Shown here piece after piece: positions 22,419 to 34,767 of a stretch of 64,000 nucleotides of DNA. The stretch is from Pyrenopolyporus hunteri. Lineage: Eukaryota; Ascomycota; Sordariomycetes; Xylariales; Hypoxylaceae. The stretch's first letter is position 1; each line of letters starts with the position of its first letter. A program made the translations under genes and the position numbers. Location of the stretch: positions 1,178,001 to 1,242,000 of the forward strand of contig CADCXC010000010.1 in NCBI GenBank assembly GCA_902806595.1, read 5' to 3'. The notes beneath the pieces are model-generated. The model was given only the letters and a program-made list of their open reading frames with translations, was not told the origin of the DNA and did no database searches.

Positions 22419-25400
22419 GCTGCTAGTTGATGACGATAGTATTGGAACATGAAGTTCAGTCCCCTAGGGGAGCAAGCCTCTTATAAGAAGACGTCCCCCG
22501 CGATTAAGTAAATAGGTCTGGCAAAGGAATAGGCGTTGCAGGATGTGTCTTGTAGTTGAAAGGAAAATTGCAAGGCTGGTTTCACTTCAGGAAGGTCTGA
22601 TACACAAGATACCCAAAAGAATGATTGTACTTTTCCTTTTTTTTTTCCTCCGTTAGACCTGCGAGCCCACTGCTCATCGATTGGCAGGACACATTTGATG
22701 TCTCTGCATGTACTAGATATGAGCAGACCACTGGATTAATAGCTAGTGAAGCCTTTCTCCATGCCAGGTCTCAGATAGCCAGGATGCTGTGTCTAGTTAG
22801 TTCCATCTGACTGATATAGACCGCAGAAAGTAGCAACATCGTTCTAGAGCCACGAGTAACATTCGCCCTATTTCATCTTATACTCTGTCTTGCCTGGGTT
22901 TATTAATGCCTGAAACCTCTAGCCTCCGATGACTTGTCATACCGAACGGTCATTTAAGATGTAGCCCGGCCGAGCTTATTTTTCTATTCGGGGGCGCGGG
23001 TGTGAGCTATAATCCGAGCTAAAGTAGAGTTTAGCATCCAGCCAGCATGATCCGGGGAAGTCATTAGAAACCAACAAACGAGACAGGAGTAATCGCACCA
23101 AGGATCGTTTCCCATGGATTTAAGAACAGGGGTCACTCATGCAAGTGGTAGGGCTTGCCAATCAGAGATGGTACTACTCACTACAGCACCCCGAGCCCTG
23201 ATTGCAACTGAGGCGGCGTCATACCTAATTCGATGTGGTCGTTGACCAGGGGTTCGTTGGACCAATCCTGAAGCTTCCGTTTTGGATAAGTGAAGTATAA
23301 AGAGCCGACTTTGACTTCGAACTAAAGGCATATTAAATGGATCTTGTCTTATTAGAGGCTACCTGATAATCCGCCGCGGGTGTTGTTGGCGGGAAATCTG
23401 ATGTTTAACTGCTGGCGCCTTCTCTGTAGACAAGGCACCTACGTCGAGAAGGTGCAAAGAAATTTGATGTCTTATAGAAACGGCGGGTCATATCGAGGAT
23501 GATGTGCCAAATCGACGGATTACAGGAATATATAGGTACCTACTTACCTTCTATAAACTACCTCCTTTAGCGAACGTCGATTGTAACCGCTACGGCCACC
23601 TCCCTACCCTTAAGAGCGCGTCTATAAAACTAGACACGGCGGGGTAACTACCACGGGATGAAAAAAGGGGATACATACAGATCCAGAAGGCCTTTTATGG
23701 TCAACGGCGCCCCCAGGATGGCGGCTCTTTGAAGGCGTACAAGGGAGCGCCGTTCCTGATTCTGTGACACACCCTTCCGCGCGTTGAAGAAATCCCCACG
23801 TCGCCCGAACCATTAGGTCCCAATCGCCGCCGCAACAGTTCACAGCATCGCGCTTCGATCCCAGCTAGGTGTCTTAGGTAGGTAGGTTATTCGGAACACC
23901 CCCGCAAGGGACGATCAAGTGTAGCAACAATCCATCCGCGGTAATAACCCGCCAACCGACTGGCCATCTAGAGAGCCCGAACTCCATCTCCTACCTATCC
24001 TCATCTTCCCGGACCTAACACATCCAAGCTCGGAAGGCCCCGACCGATATCTAGGTAAGTATGAGGGTAGGTACTCCCTTCGGGTTGCCGCTTCAGGAGC
24101 CCAATCGCAGCGCTTAGCCATGCATCGATTGATATATGCATGCACTACATGCATGCGTGTACCAAGGCATGGACGTAGGTACCTGTCTGTCCGCCAGCCT
24201 ACCTATACCTACCTACCTCCCAACCTACATGCCTAGGTAGGTACTTACCTGTACGTAATACCTATCAAATATCATATCTATACGCGCACACCTACACTCA
24301 CGCCCTCACGCACGGAAACGCAAGACCAACCAACCAGCCTACCTCCCGCCCCCGCCCCCCTCGGCCCTGGCCCCCAAGCCCTCCTCCGCCTTACCTACCA
24401 ACGAGCACGGCGACCTGATTCGACCTACTCAGGGACCGGACCTGACCTAACCTACCGATCCATTGGTCTATCGGCAGACAGCCCCCAACCCTTTCTCAGC
24501 CAGACGTACGGACTTCGGTACGTAAGGCAGGGCAAGGCGAGGCGAGGTACCTTGCCTAGGCAGGTAGCTAGCCACGCGCGTGCCGGGCGCTCAGCGGTAC
24601 CGGCGGGACGGCACCCAACGAGGGGCGGCGGTGTTTGGCGCCGCGGGAGGGTGCGTGGGTTGCTTGTCTTGCCTTGACTCTGCGTGCTGCTTGGTGGATC
24701 TGTGTGTCTGAGGAGGTCCGTTGGACTTATAGGTTAGGTTAGATACCTACTTTTCTTGGTATACATGTACCTATGCATGCATGTATGTCTCACAGGGCCG
24801 GTAAGACAGGGCGGAGGACGTACGTCTATACATTCGTCGGCAGGTAAGTACATATAGACCTACGCACATAGGTAGGTAGGTACATATTGCATTGTATGCG
24901 GAGTGCGGTACCTAAGAGTAATAAGTTTATAGGGGTGATGTAAGTGATATAAGTAAAGTTGAGGTAAGTTGAGTAAGTGGTGGTAAAGTGAAGTGACACA
25001 ACATGGCACAATACGGACGACTACCGCACCAAGAAAGCGCCTAGCCGGCCACCCTACCATATCCCGTCCCACCCGTTCAACGCGTGCATACCTAGGTATA
25101 CTTCCTTATGTACCCATTTAATGTACGGAGAAACCGGGGGTAGCCGAAGGTCCCGATGGTTTGTTTGATAGGGTACCTAAGATTTGGGTTGGTTTGGTTT
25201 GCTCATCACGGGCGGGTAAGGGATGTAAGGGAGGAGGAGGTAGGTTTCTCGCCTGGGTGGCGGGGATAAGGAGAGATTGGGGTTTGTGTGAGGTTGCTTT
25301 TGTTTTTTACTGTCCCCCCTCCTGTGGGCGGTTATGCGACCTGCTGCTTGTCTAGGTACAGGCGTGTATGTATGTTGGCACGCCTTAGGGTCCTGAAATT

Positions 25401-26713
25401 GTTAGACATTTAGACATTATTTAGCCCCTCGGACGTTTCCGGTTTATAGCACGAGGAGGGGGTGAACCATGCGAGAAACATGGACCGAATAATGATTGCA
25501 CCAAGTAAAACATATCAACGTGTTGGATGAGTGCTGGTAATATATTTACTTCTGTTAGGTACCTAGCCTACCTAGGTATACGCGTATTTAAAGAGTTAAT
25601 GAGCATGGTTGATAGAGCTCAGAGCAGAGCCTCAGGGTTCCTCTTTCCTAAGCAAACAGGGAAGCCCGACCAAGCCAAGCTACACGTGACTTACCGTTAC
25701 CTTGAGGCCGGGCTTAGTGTAAGTCTATCCGGACTCGCCTCCGTACACGTGCACGCGTCGTTTTAATGGAAAGCACGATTGCGGTCTTAGTAATACAAAT
25801 CATTCCGAAGAACGCGTTGAAACGTCAGCGATAAGGTAGATGGTAGTCGAGACTGGTCTTCTATTTCAAGGGTGTATATATGGATCAATTTGGGAATCTG
25901 GCTGGGCTGGGTACCTAGGGCCCGAACGCACCTATTCCCAGCCTTGCTCTTCTCAAAAGGGCTCCCCCCGGTTGAGTCGACTTGAAGGAGCATACATGCA
26001 AGATACGAGCTCATTCTTTAGGTTGTGTCGAAAAAGATGCAAAATGTGACGAGGCCCGGTGATGCTGACCGTAGTCAAATGCCGAATTATTCACCTGGCC
26101 TTCTTCTGCGTCCCTCCTCTTCGTTTTGCTTCCACCCCCATCCCGTGGCTGGTCTGCTAGCAGACTAAGCTTTCTCGCCCTCTCCTTTCCTCCCTTCCCT
26201 TCCTCTACATCGTTTGTGTAAAGCGCATAAGGCACCGCCGGCGAAGAAATAAACAAATATTAACAAAAGAAACATAAAAGTAATTTGTATCGCTTCGGAG
26301 ACGGTGGTAAAGGCGTCACCTAACTCTACTTGCGCGAAATACCATGGCATCTGAAACCCTCCTCTTCTCATGTACCGATATCTTAAAAAAATAACACCAA
26401 TGTGCTAGCCCGGGGGTCCGTCCGGTCCATTGCGTTCTCGATCTATCTCGAAATGGTAAGCTCCTCATGGGTGAATAAGCTCTGCATTTGTGTGTTGGTA
26501 AACTCGAGATGGTCGACTGAGGATTGCGGAAAGGAGGCAGAAAGAAGGGCGGAGCGAGCTCGCGCAGCCTAACTCGGTATATAAGATTAAACTGTACATA
26601 TACACCAAAATCCGAAGTTATTGTCACCAAACGCCCGCCGCTATGATAGCTACCCTTAGGTAGCGTTGTGCTTGGGTTTGCCGTCCTTGTAGAATAGAAA
26701 TTAAACTGAAGCA
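22419..26713. other. 4.3 kb gene-free spacer with TAGG/CCTA motifs and GC-rich low-complexity DNA
   Basis: No convincing reading frame. Contents: the 3' flank of the J-domain gene; clustered TAGGTAGG/CCTACC motifs at about 23,535-23,550, 23,873-23,888, 24,055-24,260 and 24,720-24,890; a C-rich low-complexity run near 24,340-24,400; alternating GCATGC/TGCATG DNA near 24,120-24,175 and 24,770-24,785; and a perfect 14-bp palindrome, GTCTGCTAGCAGAC, at 26,152-26,165. The right end (about 26,250-26,713) is the probable 3' untranslated region of the phosphatase gene transcribed from the other strand. Confidence 0.55.
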
Positions 26714-28346
26714 TCAAAGAGTGACATCGAGAACTAGGCTGACATCCTGGACGTTGGGGCCTGCCAGATCCTCGAGAACGGGTATCAAATCTAATAATTC
26801 ATTGTCATGCGCGTCCGAGAACCAACTGCTAATAGGTACGGCGTGTTGGGGATGGAAGATGTACGACGTCGGCGAGTTGTCGATGATTATCGTGTCTTTG
26901 AGATCCCTGCCCACCTGCGAAAGATCCTTGACGTAATTCCCTTGATGGTTATAGCAGCTTTCGCGGAAAAGTCGGTGGTGGACAACCTTGTGGATATCGA
27001 GCTGGTCTAGTAATGGGTCGCCATACTATCCAATCTAGTTAGGCAAGGCAAGGCAATTTTAAAAAAGGGCAATTTGACGTACCTTCGAGACCGAAGCTGT
27101 AAACACTACTACTTCATAAAGCTCACCGACTCGCTTCATGAACTGGTCAACACCAGGTCGCTTGATGACATACACATTATGATAATTGCCTTCGATTTCG
27201 ACCGGTATCGTGAAGTCGGCTTGATGTAGTATCTACAACTGTTAGCTTGCTGACCTAGTCCTGTTGAGCGCGATGTAGATTGCCTACCTTGAAGGAGCTG
27301 TGTACTAATGTCTCGTCTAGATCTAGCACGAGACACTTCCGACCCTTGAGACGAGGTTCAATAGGCGGTAAGAGGTACTTTTGTTGGCCTTGCTCCAAGT
27401 CCACCGGCTTCTCTTCCAACGCGACGGCGGCGGTATTGGCGATGGGTATCGGACCAGGTGGAGGCGGAGGAACTGGTTTTGCGTATTGCGAGTCGTCTCC
27501 CGTGCCGGGCTGCTTGGCTGACTCGGCTGCGGCTTGTTCCGCATCTGCCATCTCAACATCGCCGTCGACGTCCTTAGCGGATGACCCTTCGGCGGCGACC
27601 GCCTCCGCTTCATCCTCTGCGACCGGAGGGTTAACCGTGATGCTGGGACCTGGCACACCGACTAGAGTAGTTTGTTTCGACTCGCTCTCGCGGTCGCCGA
27701 CGGTCGACTGGTCCTGAGTAGTCGACCCCGAAACCCTTTTAGTCGACTTGGGAGAGTCTTGGGCAGCAGCGCTTGCCTGTGGTTGCGACTCCTTCTCTTT
27801 CTCGTAGACCTGCGTCTTGCTCCCGCCGGTCTGCTCCGACGGTGTTATGGTTCGTCGGCTGGAGGTTAAGGGTCTCTGGGGGATCTTGTCGAGTTTGTGG
27901 GAAGGGAGTGGATCTTCACCAGCCTCTAGATTATTGGCGTGATTAGGAACAACACAGCAACCGAGGAGAGCCAGTAGTCCGCCCTTTTTCCTTCGTTGAG
28001 GAGCCGAAGCTGGGGAATTTGGCTGCGATGTGCTTGGTGTAGTGGTGGGATTCGTGGCAGGCCCAGAATGATGACTGGATGCACTGCCGTTCCGACGCCG
28101 GCCGAGCATGCTGTGTTTTGATTCCTTAGAGTGGCCACCAATACTATCCCTCGGATCGTCCGCGGTAGTCCCGCTTAGTCCCGTTGTCGCTGGCGACGAC
28201 TGTATCTTTTGCGACGAAGATCTCGACGGCACGTTCAGGAGCCCACGGCCTTTTCTTGAACCTAAATTATCCTCGGCCGAAGTCGTCTCTTTTTCCCTTA
28301 AGCCTTGCTGCTCCGCCAGTGCTTTCTCGTCAGCGCCCTTCGACAT
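26714..28346 (-). CDS. Psr1/Psr2-like FCP1/NIF-type phosphatase
   Basis: Three exons on -, 28,346-27,288, 27,232-27,083 and 27,025-26,714, encode 506 residues. The introns are 55 nt (GTAGGC...TTGTAG, branch CTAAC) and 57 nt (GTACGT...GGATAG), both in phase 0. The first 330 residues are Ser/Pro/Glu-rich and disordered, with a basic-hydrophobic patch ending in two adjacent cysteines (130-131), likely palmitoylation sites as in the membrane-attached Psr phosphatases. The catalytic domain (about 335-495) starts with DLDET (342-346), the DxDxT signature whose first Asp forms the phospho-enzyme. It continues through KRPGVDQF, VFTASVSKYGDPLLD and IIIDNSPTSY. In yeast, Psr1/2 act with Whi2 in the general stress response and sodium tolerance at the plasma membrane. 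A same-family Nem1-type role is less likely given the absence of a clear transmembrane pair. Confidence 0.95.
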
Positions 28347-29290
28347 TTTTTTTCCGCAATCGAACCTAGATTCTTGCTGGTTGCAGAGGACGGCAGGCTA
28401 TCGCGCTGAAAAGAAGTTATTAGCCACAGGTCACCCACCGAACCGAAGTGCCCTTTTAATGCAATTTCGAAACAATGAAGGTGCTCGTAAGACTATGCAG
28501 GCACTTTTAATCTGAACGAGACAGCTGGACGGGCGCATAGAAGCGCGTCGATCAATTGAGAAGGAACAGTGTTTTTAGAAGTAAAGCAAGGCGGATGGGA
28601 ATAGTCTAGGCCACGATGAAATAAGCTCGTCGGCGGTCGCTTACCTTGGTATTCGACAACTGCTTGCCTCGAATAGCTGCCCGAACCCCTGACGCAGCAA
28701 TTAGCGGCCGTGGACGGCCAAGACGGTATTATAGCCGTGTCCGCAACCGCGACCGCGAGAAGAGGATGATTGTAGGCTGATACGACCGACCGAGTCGGAA
28801 TGCAGAGATGGGGGGGGGGTCTCGAGCTCCGGAGGGCCACGAGACAGGCGAAGAAGGAAAAGGCGATGCGATAGAAAATTATCGAGGAGGTCGGCGCGCG
28901 TCGTGAGATGAGAGTCTTGTTGGGATTAATTCGGGGGGATGAGGAAGTGGGTCGACCGCTTGGGGGGTTCAGAGGAACGAAATGACCGAACCTGGACCGT
29001 AGAAACCTGGGACGTAGAGGCAGATAGGATAGATGACGGGCCCGGGGGGTTACACCTTTTAGTGGATGGGGGTATCTGAACAAGTAACTCCAAATCCCAG
29101 CCGAAAGAACACGAAGAAGAAAAAAGAGTAATAAGAGTAATAAAATAAGAACGGCACAGAGGTCCAAGAAGTTTGAGTCGAGAAGGCGGCCGTACGTAGT
29201 AGGTAGTGAGGTAGTAAAAGGGAGAATGAAGATTGGATTGGATTGAATGAAGTACAACGTTGGAGATGATACCTAAGGTCAAGTTAGGTA
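28347..29290 (-). promoter_or_regulatory. Long 5' leader/promoter of the phosphatase gene with a probable leader intron
   Basis: Read on -, the region is pyrimidine-rich. A strong intron candidate runs from GTAAGC at 28,644 to TTTTCAG at 28,406 (239 nt) with a CTAAT branch site 20-odd bases before the acceptor, all upstream of the ATG at 28,346. A 254-codon frame at 29,257-28,493 overlaps it but is Leu/Phe/Ser/Pro/Arg-rich, as expected from translated CT-rich leader, and shows no domain; I do not treat it as a gene. Confidence 0.45.
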
Positions 29291-29853
29291 AGGGTAGGGA
29301 TTGAGCTACCTGAAGAAGGCGTTACCGCACGTTATTAGTATTGTACTGTACAGTTAGGTACAATAGGTACAATACAATACAGTACAGTTACCTTTTACGC
29401 AGGTAGGTATGGTAGGTATAGTAGGTATTGTACAATACAATACAAACATACAATACCAAGTAGAAGAGAAGAGGGCTGGCTGGGCTGGCTTAGGCTGGCT
29501 TGGGCTGTCTGCGTAAAAAAAAGAAAAAGAAAAGAAAACGAAGACGGCTTTACCACCATACAACCTGCGCTGTGTCTTCTTTTTTTTCGTGGAGGCTGAA
29601 GGAAAGTCTGGAATCGCAAGCGAGATGATTTCCGCAAAGGAAACTTGAACCACTTTTGGGGGGAGCGGCCAGGGGAGGAGGGTACGGCGCAAATTGACCA
29701 GGGGTGGGAAAGCAAGCTAGCGTGCCTGCCCTGCCTGCCCTGCCTCTGCCTTACCTGCTTATAATCAACTGCGAAAGTGGTTGTCTGGGCGTGCGACAAG
29801 GGTGTATCTTCCTTAGCTAGGTACTTTACACAGGTAGCTGCTTTAGTTGATTG

Positions 29854-29899
29854 CTAGCCCACTGGAAGACCAGGAGCTGGGCGCTTTCGAGTGGGCTAG
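29854..29899. repeat. Perfect 10-bp inverted repeat (hairpin)
   Basis: CTAGCCCACT at 29,854-29,863 is exactly mirrored by AGTGGGCTAG at 29,890-29,899, with 26 bases between. It is not a tRNA. Purpose unknown. Confidence 0.6.
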
Positions 29900-31769
29900 T
29901 CTCGTTGGTTGGTGACCAGTAGGATTGATTGTTACAACCAGATACTATGGTACTCCATTTGATAATCAATGAACCATTCATTGAACCAAGCCAGGGAGGA
30001 ACCTGAGGTACCTAATACATAATAGAGCCTGTTAGTTCGATTACGGCATTGCCCACACAAATAAAACAGCACACATCCCGCCGTAGTACCCGCGCACCAA
30101 GATCTGCCATCTGCTTTCAATCATGCTTGTCGACCCTCCCCCCTATCTGCCTCAGAACCAAAGAATAGCGACTTGTAGCACCTGTTTAATGGTGCAATCA
30201 CGTACGCAGCAGGCCCTCTGCTGCATATACCACATACGCACATACATGCATACCTCTACCAATTACGAGCCTATCAAGGTACCGTATTGTGCAATGCAGG
30301 CAGATATAAGGGATTACCCGCGATTGTAGCTCTTTTTCCCGCCTCGAACTACCTTGAATATCTCATCTGGGCATGATATTGACTCACTACGCTCTGCCAA
30401 TTACAGTAGTTGTTTGCCCTTCCCAAGGACAATAAGAGTACGGTCGTATGCTGGATGCTGACGAGTTCTTATATTTGCCTAGCACCCTAACATGCAGGAT
30501 TGGTGCCACCTCAACTCTGGACCTGCTATGTTTGGAGGTGTCTGTATGAATGCGGATTGGGTGTCCTTCTCTTTCGGTAGACCTTGCGGCCGGAAAGTCT
30601 AGAGCTACAAGTACTAAGCTTACTTACCATAGACCATCCATCTTCTATTCTGCTCTACCCTACCCGGGCACCTAATTAACCTATTGACTTACCCGACATT
30701 TACGAGATGTAGTACAGAGGGGACCTGTATCACCGCTACCACGTTAAAGCAAGCTAGATATGCGCATACGCTACTTTCAAGGCGCCCTGGAGACGAATGG
30801 GCGATGGGGATTCATGCCCGTCACATCCGACGGTGGCCGTATAGCGAGAGCTTTCCATGACTATTTTACAGCGGTGCCCGTACTATGCGTAGGGCGGCAA
30901 AGGGGGACGGAAAGCTACCAAGGGCAACTACATACATGAGCTACACGAAGTGTTCGGGTACCTGCTAGTAGAGAAATAAGACCTGCAATGAGGATGGGGT
31001 ATACGACTTTTCGGCACTGATTCTGATTGGTTGCGTTGGCGCCCATCGAGGTGACGGCTGAGAAAGATGGGACCAACCATTTCGTCCACTTACTTTTTCG
31101 GGATATAGGCCACGGCTAGCCGTCCCTCCGCGTTGTCCACTAATATGGAACGGTGAAGCTTGAGCGCCGCAATAGGACAAGTATAAATGATTTATACCTC
31201 CACCGAAGTTCATGCGTTCGAAGGTTCGGCTTCGTTACCTGCGGCCCGGTCTAATATATGGCTACAGGTGTGAGATCCCCAATGATTTTGTCTCGTAGGA
31301 TCCGGCCGGTTGGGTCCCGAAATAGTGAATATTGGCCTATCGATCTTCTTTGCAGTTAGATGAGCCTTCGAAAGTCTAAATACTAGGTATGTAATGTCAT
31401 AGGTAGAGTGCCCGTTTTGCTTCTTTTCCTCTTTTATAAAGATGATTGTCATGTGAGTCTGAAGGAGTTTCCGTTCATACATGTATTCCCGAATCGGAAC
31501 GACAGCAAACTACCTAGATACTTAGGGATTAAGAATCAAATAATAATAAATGACACTAACAAATCATCTTAAATTTCGGTTTCCCTAACTTCCATCCTAC
31601 TAAAGTAAACCAGCCACAGGACTGTGTAATTTCCCCGGGGCTGCAGGTGCGAATCGTGGGGGAAATGTGGCTCAAATCCGGGACATTAAGCCACGTGACG
31701 TCCTAGGAACGCACTACGTAAACAGGTACATAGGTACCCAGGTACCTACTTACTCGCAGGGAGGATCAA

Positions 31770-31775
31770 CCTCGG
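31770..31775 (+). promoter_or_regulatory. CCTCGG, possible FarA/FarB-type fatty-acid response box
   Basis: CCTCGG lies about 315 bp before the start codon of the peroxisomal transporter gene. This hexamer is the known core bound by the fatty-acid regulators FarA/FarB (CTF1 family) upstream of beta-oxidation and peroxisomal genes. One copy could be chance. A CACGTGACGTC stretch (E-box overlapping a CRE-like site) also lies nearby at about 31,693-31,703. Confidence 0.35.
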
Positions 31776-32088
31776 GCCAGCCCATCCGTATTCATCACAT
31801 GCCTCAGCTCAGCAGGTAGGTACCTAGACCATTGACCTTCCTTGTCGATTTCAATCGTCATCAATCATGGAGCTCTTACCTCCTCTTCTCAGTCTCACTT
31901 ATTCCTAAGACACGCCGGCAGCATCTGGTTGTACACCGGATATCCAACGTATTTTCTTATTCACAGCCTGTCCTATATGTAATTACAACTTAGACGAAAG
32001 CCCGCGTTATCCCGTCCACGTACGTGTGCAGCCAATGGCGCTGGGTGTAAACTAATCATAGCTTCGTCCTCTTTGATGTCATGTCACG

Positions 32089-34642
32089 ATGGCGGTGCAA
32101 TCGACGCTTCGCCATTCGGCATCCGAAGACATACTCGTAGCTTTCATCGATAAATACACAAACCTAATTCGAGATCGCTTACGAAAGACATCTCGAACCA
32201 CCAAGCTTCTCGCAACCCTCGCCCTCGTCGCATCCATAATACTCGGCGCCGCAGGTGGTCGCAGATGGTGGAGGCGGAGAAGGCAAGAAAAAGAGCAAGG
32301 CCGAAAGCTCCTACGTACGAACTCGTGGCTGTTCAATAAAGATGGGTCGCGGACTATATACGTCCCCTACAAAGATGGAACCTCCAAGGTCGTCATCCAC
32401 AGCACGAAACCTCTAACCTTCGAGGCACATCGTCGGCTCTTCCTAAACCCTCCCAAGGTCTCGGGGCTCGGTGATGGCACCGTCCCCTCGGCACAGACCA
32501 AACCGGGGTTGAATCTTGCTTTCCTGCATCAGTTTCTAAGCCTGATGAGCATCATGATACCCCGTTGGACTAGTAAGGAGGCAGGATTATTGGTCAGCCA
32601 CGGCGCATTCCTGATGCTCCGTACCTACCTCTCTCTAGTAGTTGCGCGTCTAGATGGCGAAATTGTCCGAGACTTGATCGCTGGGAATGGAAGATTATTC
32701 CTCTGGGGTATAGTTAAAGTAAGCTGCAAACCAACCATAAGGGTTAATCGTAAACACAAAACTAACGTCTAACCAAAGTGGTGTGGGCTTGGTGGCTTCG
32801 CCTCGTACACAAATTCTATGATTAAATTTCTAGAATCGAAAGTATCTATCGCGTTCCGAACCCGGTTGACGAGGTATATCCACGACCTGTACCTCAACGA
32901 TAATCTCAATTACTACAAGTTATCCAACTTGGATGGCGGAGTCGGGCAAGGAGCCGATCAGTTCATCACCCAGGATCTTACCCTCTTCTGCGCCTCCGCT
33001 GCGAACCTGTATTCGTCCTTAGGGAAGCCCTTTGTCGACCTCTGCGTCTTTAACTATCAATTGTATCGCTCGCTCGGCCCCCTGGCACTAACCGGTCTCA
33101 TGAGCAACTATTTCCTCACAGCTAGTATTCTGCGAAGAATGTCACCGCCCTTTGGAAAGCTCAAGGCGGTGGAGGGGCGGAAGGAGGGAGACTTCAGAAG
33201 CCTCCATGCGCGTTTGATAGCGAACGCCGAAGAAATTGCATTCTACGGCGGTGCCGAAATGGAGAAGACATTCTTGAATAAGGAATTCAAATCCCTTAAG
33301 AGCTGGATGGAAGGGATCTACTTATTGAAGATCCGCTACAATATCCTGGAGGATTTCATCTTAAAATACAGCTGGAGTGCATACGGATACCTCTTGTCCT
33401 CCTTGCCAGTCTTCCTGCCCGCTTGGGGTGGCTTAGGAGGCGTGATGGAGATGGCCGAAAGCGCCCAAAAAGGCGGGCGTGAGCGCAATCGTATGAAGGA
33501 TTTTATCACCAACAAGCGAATCATGCTCTCGCTTGCGGATGCCGGTGGGCGCATGATGTACTCCATCAAGGATTTGTCCGAACTAGCCGGATATACTAGC
33601 CGTGTCTACACGTTGATCTCAACACTACACCGAGTTCATGCTAACGCGTATTTCCCGCGACCGAGCGGTAACGAGCTATACTCGCTCTCCGACGTCCAGG
33701 GAACCATTCAGAAAGGCTTCGACGGTGTACGATTTGAACATGTACCCATCGTCGCCCCCGGACTATGGCCTCAGGGGGGAGAGGAATTAATAGAGTCGCT
33801 ATCTATGATTATCCGCCAAGGAGAGCATTTGTTAATCTCTGGCCCAAATGGTGTTGGTAAAAGCGCCATCGCAAGGATACTGGCTGGGCTTTGGCCGGTG
33901 TATCGTGGCCTGGTGAGCCGGCCTAAGTCCGTTGGTGAGGACGGAATCATGTTCTTGCCTCAGAGGCCGTACCTAAGCGTCGGCACTCTGCGCGACCAGG
34001 TCATCTACCCGGACGGAGAGTGGGACATGCGCCTTAAGCGTAAAAGCGAGGACGAGCTGAAGCGAATCCTAGACGCCGCCAAACTTGGTTACCTGCCTGA
34101 CCGAGAGGGCGGCTGGGATACTCGTAAAGAGTGGAAGGATGTCTTGAGTGGCGGCGAGAAGCAAAGGGTCGGCATTGCCCGGCTACTTTACCACGAACCC
34201 CGGTACGCCGTAATCGACGAGGGTACGAGTGCTGTATCAAGCGACGTCGAGGGTCTGTTATACGAGACATGCAAAGAAAGGGGTATTAGTAAGTTGCACT
34301 ACAGATACATACTCAGCCCCTAGCTAACAAATAGCAGCGTTGATCACCATCTCGACGCGAGCTTCTCTAAAGAAGTACCACACTTTCAACCTCATCCTCG
34401 GTATGGGCGAAAACGGCGACGAATGGGAGTTTGAGCGGATCGGGACGGAAAGAGAGAAGATGCAAGTGGAACGGGAACTCCAGGAGCTCCGCGAAAGGCT
34501 CTCTCAAGTCGAGCAATGGAAGCAACGCCGCGAGGAGATCGAAAAGGAGCTCGCACAAGTCTGGGTCGAAGGCGATGCCTCTCTGGATCCGCCTCCGTAC
34601 GTAGAAAATGCTGCTGAGCCTGAAAAGGGCGAGGCTCAGTGA
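32089..34642 (+). CDS. Peroxisomal ABC half-transporter, subfamily D (ALDP/Pxa type)
   Basis: Three exons, 32,089-32,718, 32,779-34,288 and 34,338-34,642, encode 814 residues. The introns are 60 nt (GTAAGC, branch CTAAC) and 49 nt (GTAAGT...AGCAG); the second splits the codon of T714. A hydrophobic segment (about 40-57) is followed by basic RRWWRRRR. The membrane domain carries the EAA-like motif NAEEIAFYGG (359-368) typical of ABCD proteins. The nucleotide-binding domain has Walker A GPNGVGKS (565-572), Q-loop Q605, signature LSGGEKQR (666-673) and Walker B YAVIDE (686-691). The H-loop position reads Thr720 instead of His (ITISTR). The protein ends in a charged coiled coil and a PPPY motif (798-801). 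Family role: import of very-long- and long-chain acyl-CoA into peroxisomes as a dimer, for beta-oxidation. I cannot say whether this is the Pxa1 or Pxa2 partner. Confidence 0.95.
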
Positions 34643-34767
34643 GGTGGCCTACTAAGGCCGCCACGTCTCTGTACGGTTGCTGTGTACAAGTAATCTGTAG
34701 CATAAGGCAAAATCAAGATATTGAGTGATGTCGTTCAGAGAGTGCCAGCAAACATGAATTATGTCAG

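Larger units (their letters stand above)
29291..32088. other. Intergenic spacer, low-complexity patches, promoter of the ABCD transporter
   Basis: No supportable gene. Contents: repeated GTACAATAC/TACAGTA words at about 29,335-29,460; GGCTGGGCT-type repeats at about 29,470-29,510; CCTGCC repeats at about 29,724-29,750; a perfect 10-bp inverted repeat at 29,854-29,863 / 29,890-29,899; and a TAGGTACC cluster at about 31,722-31,750 and 31,815-31,827. The last 400 bp form the promoter of the peroxisomal transporter gene. Confidence 0.5.

Noticed and set aside
26316..26717. 133-residue frame on - just after the phosphatase stop
   Set aside because: Lies in the probable 3' untranslated region and has no domain.
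28493..29257. 254-residue frame on -
   Set aside because: Composition (Leu, Phe, Ser, Pro, Arg) is that of translated pyrimidine-rich leader upstream of the phosphatase gene; no domain.
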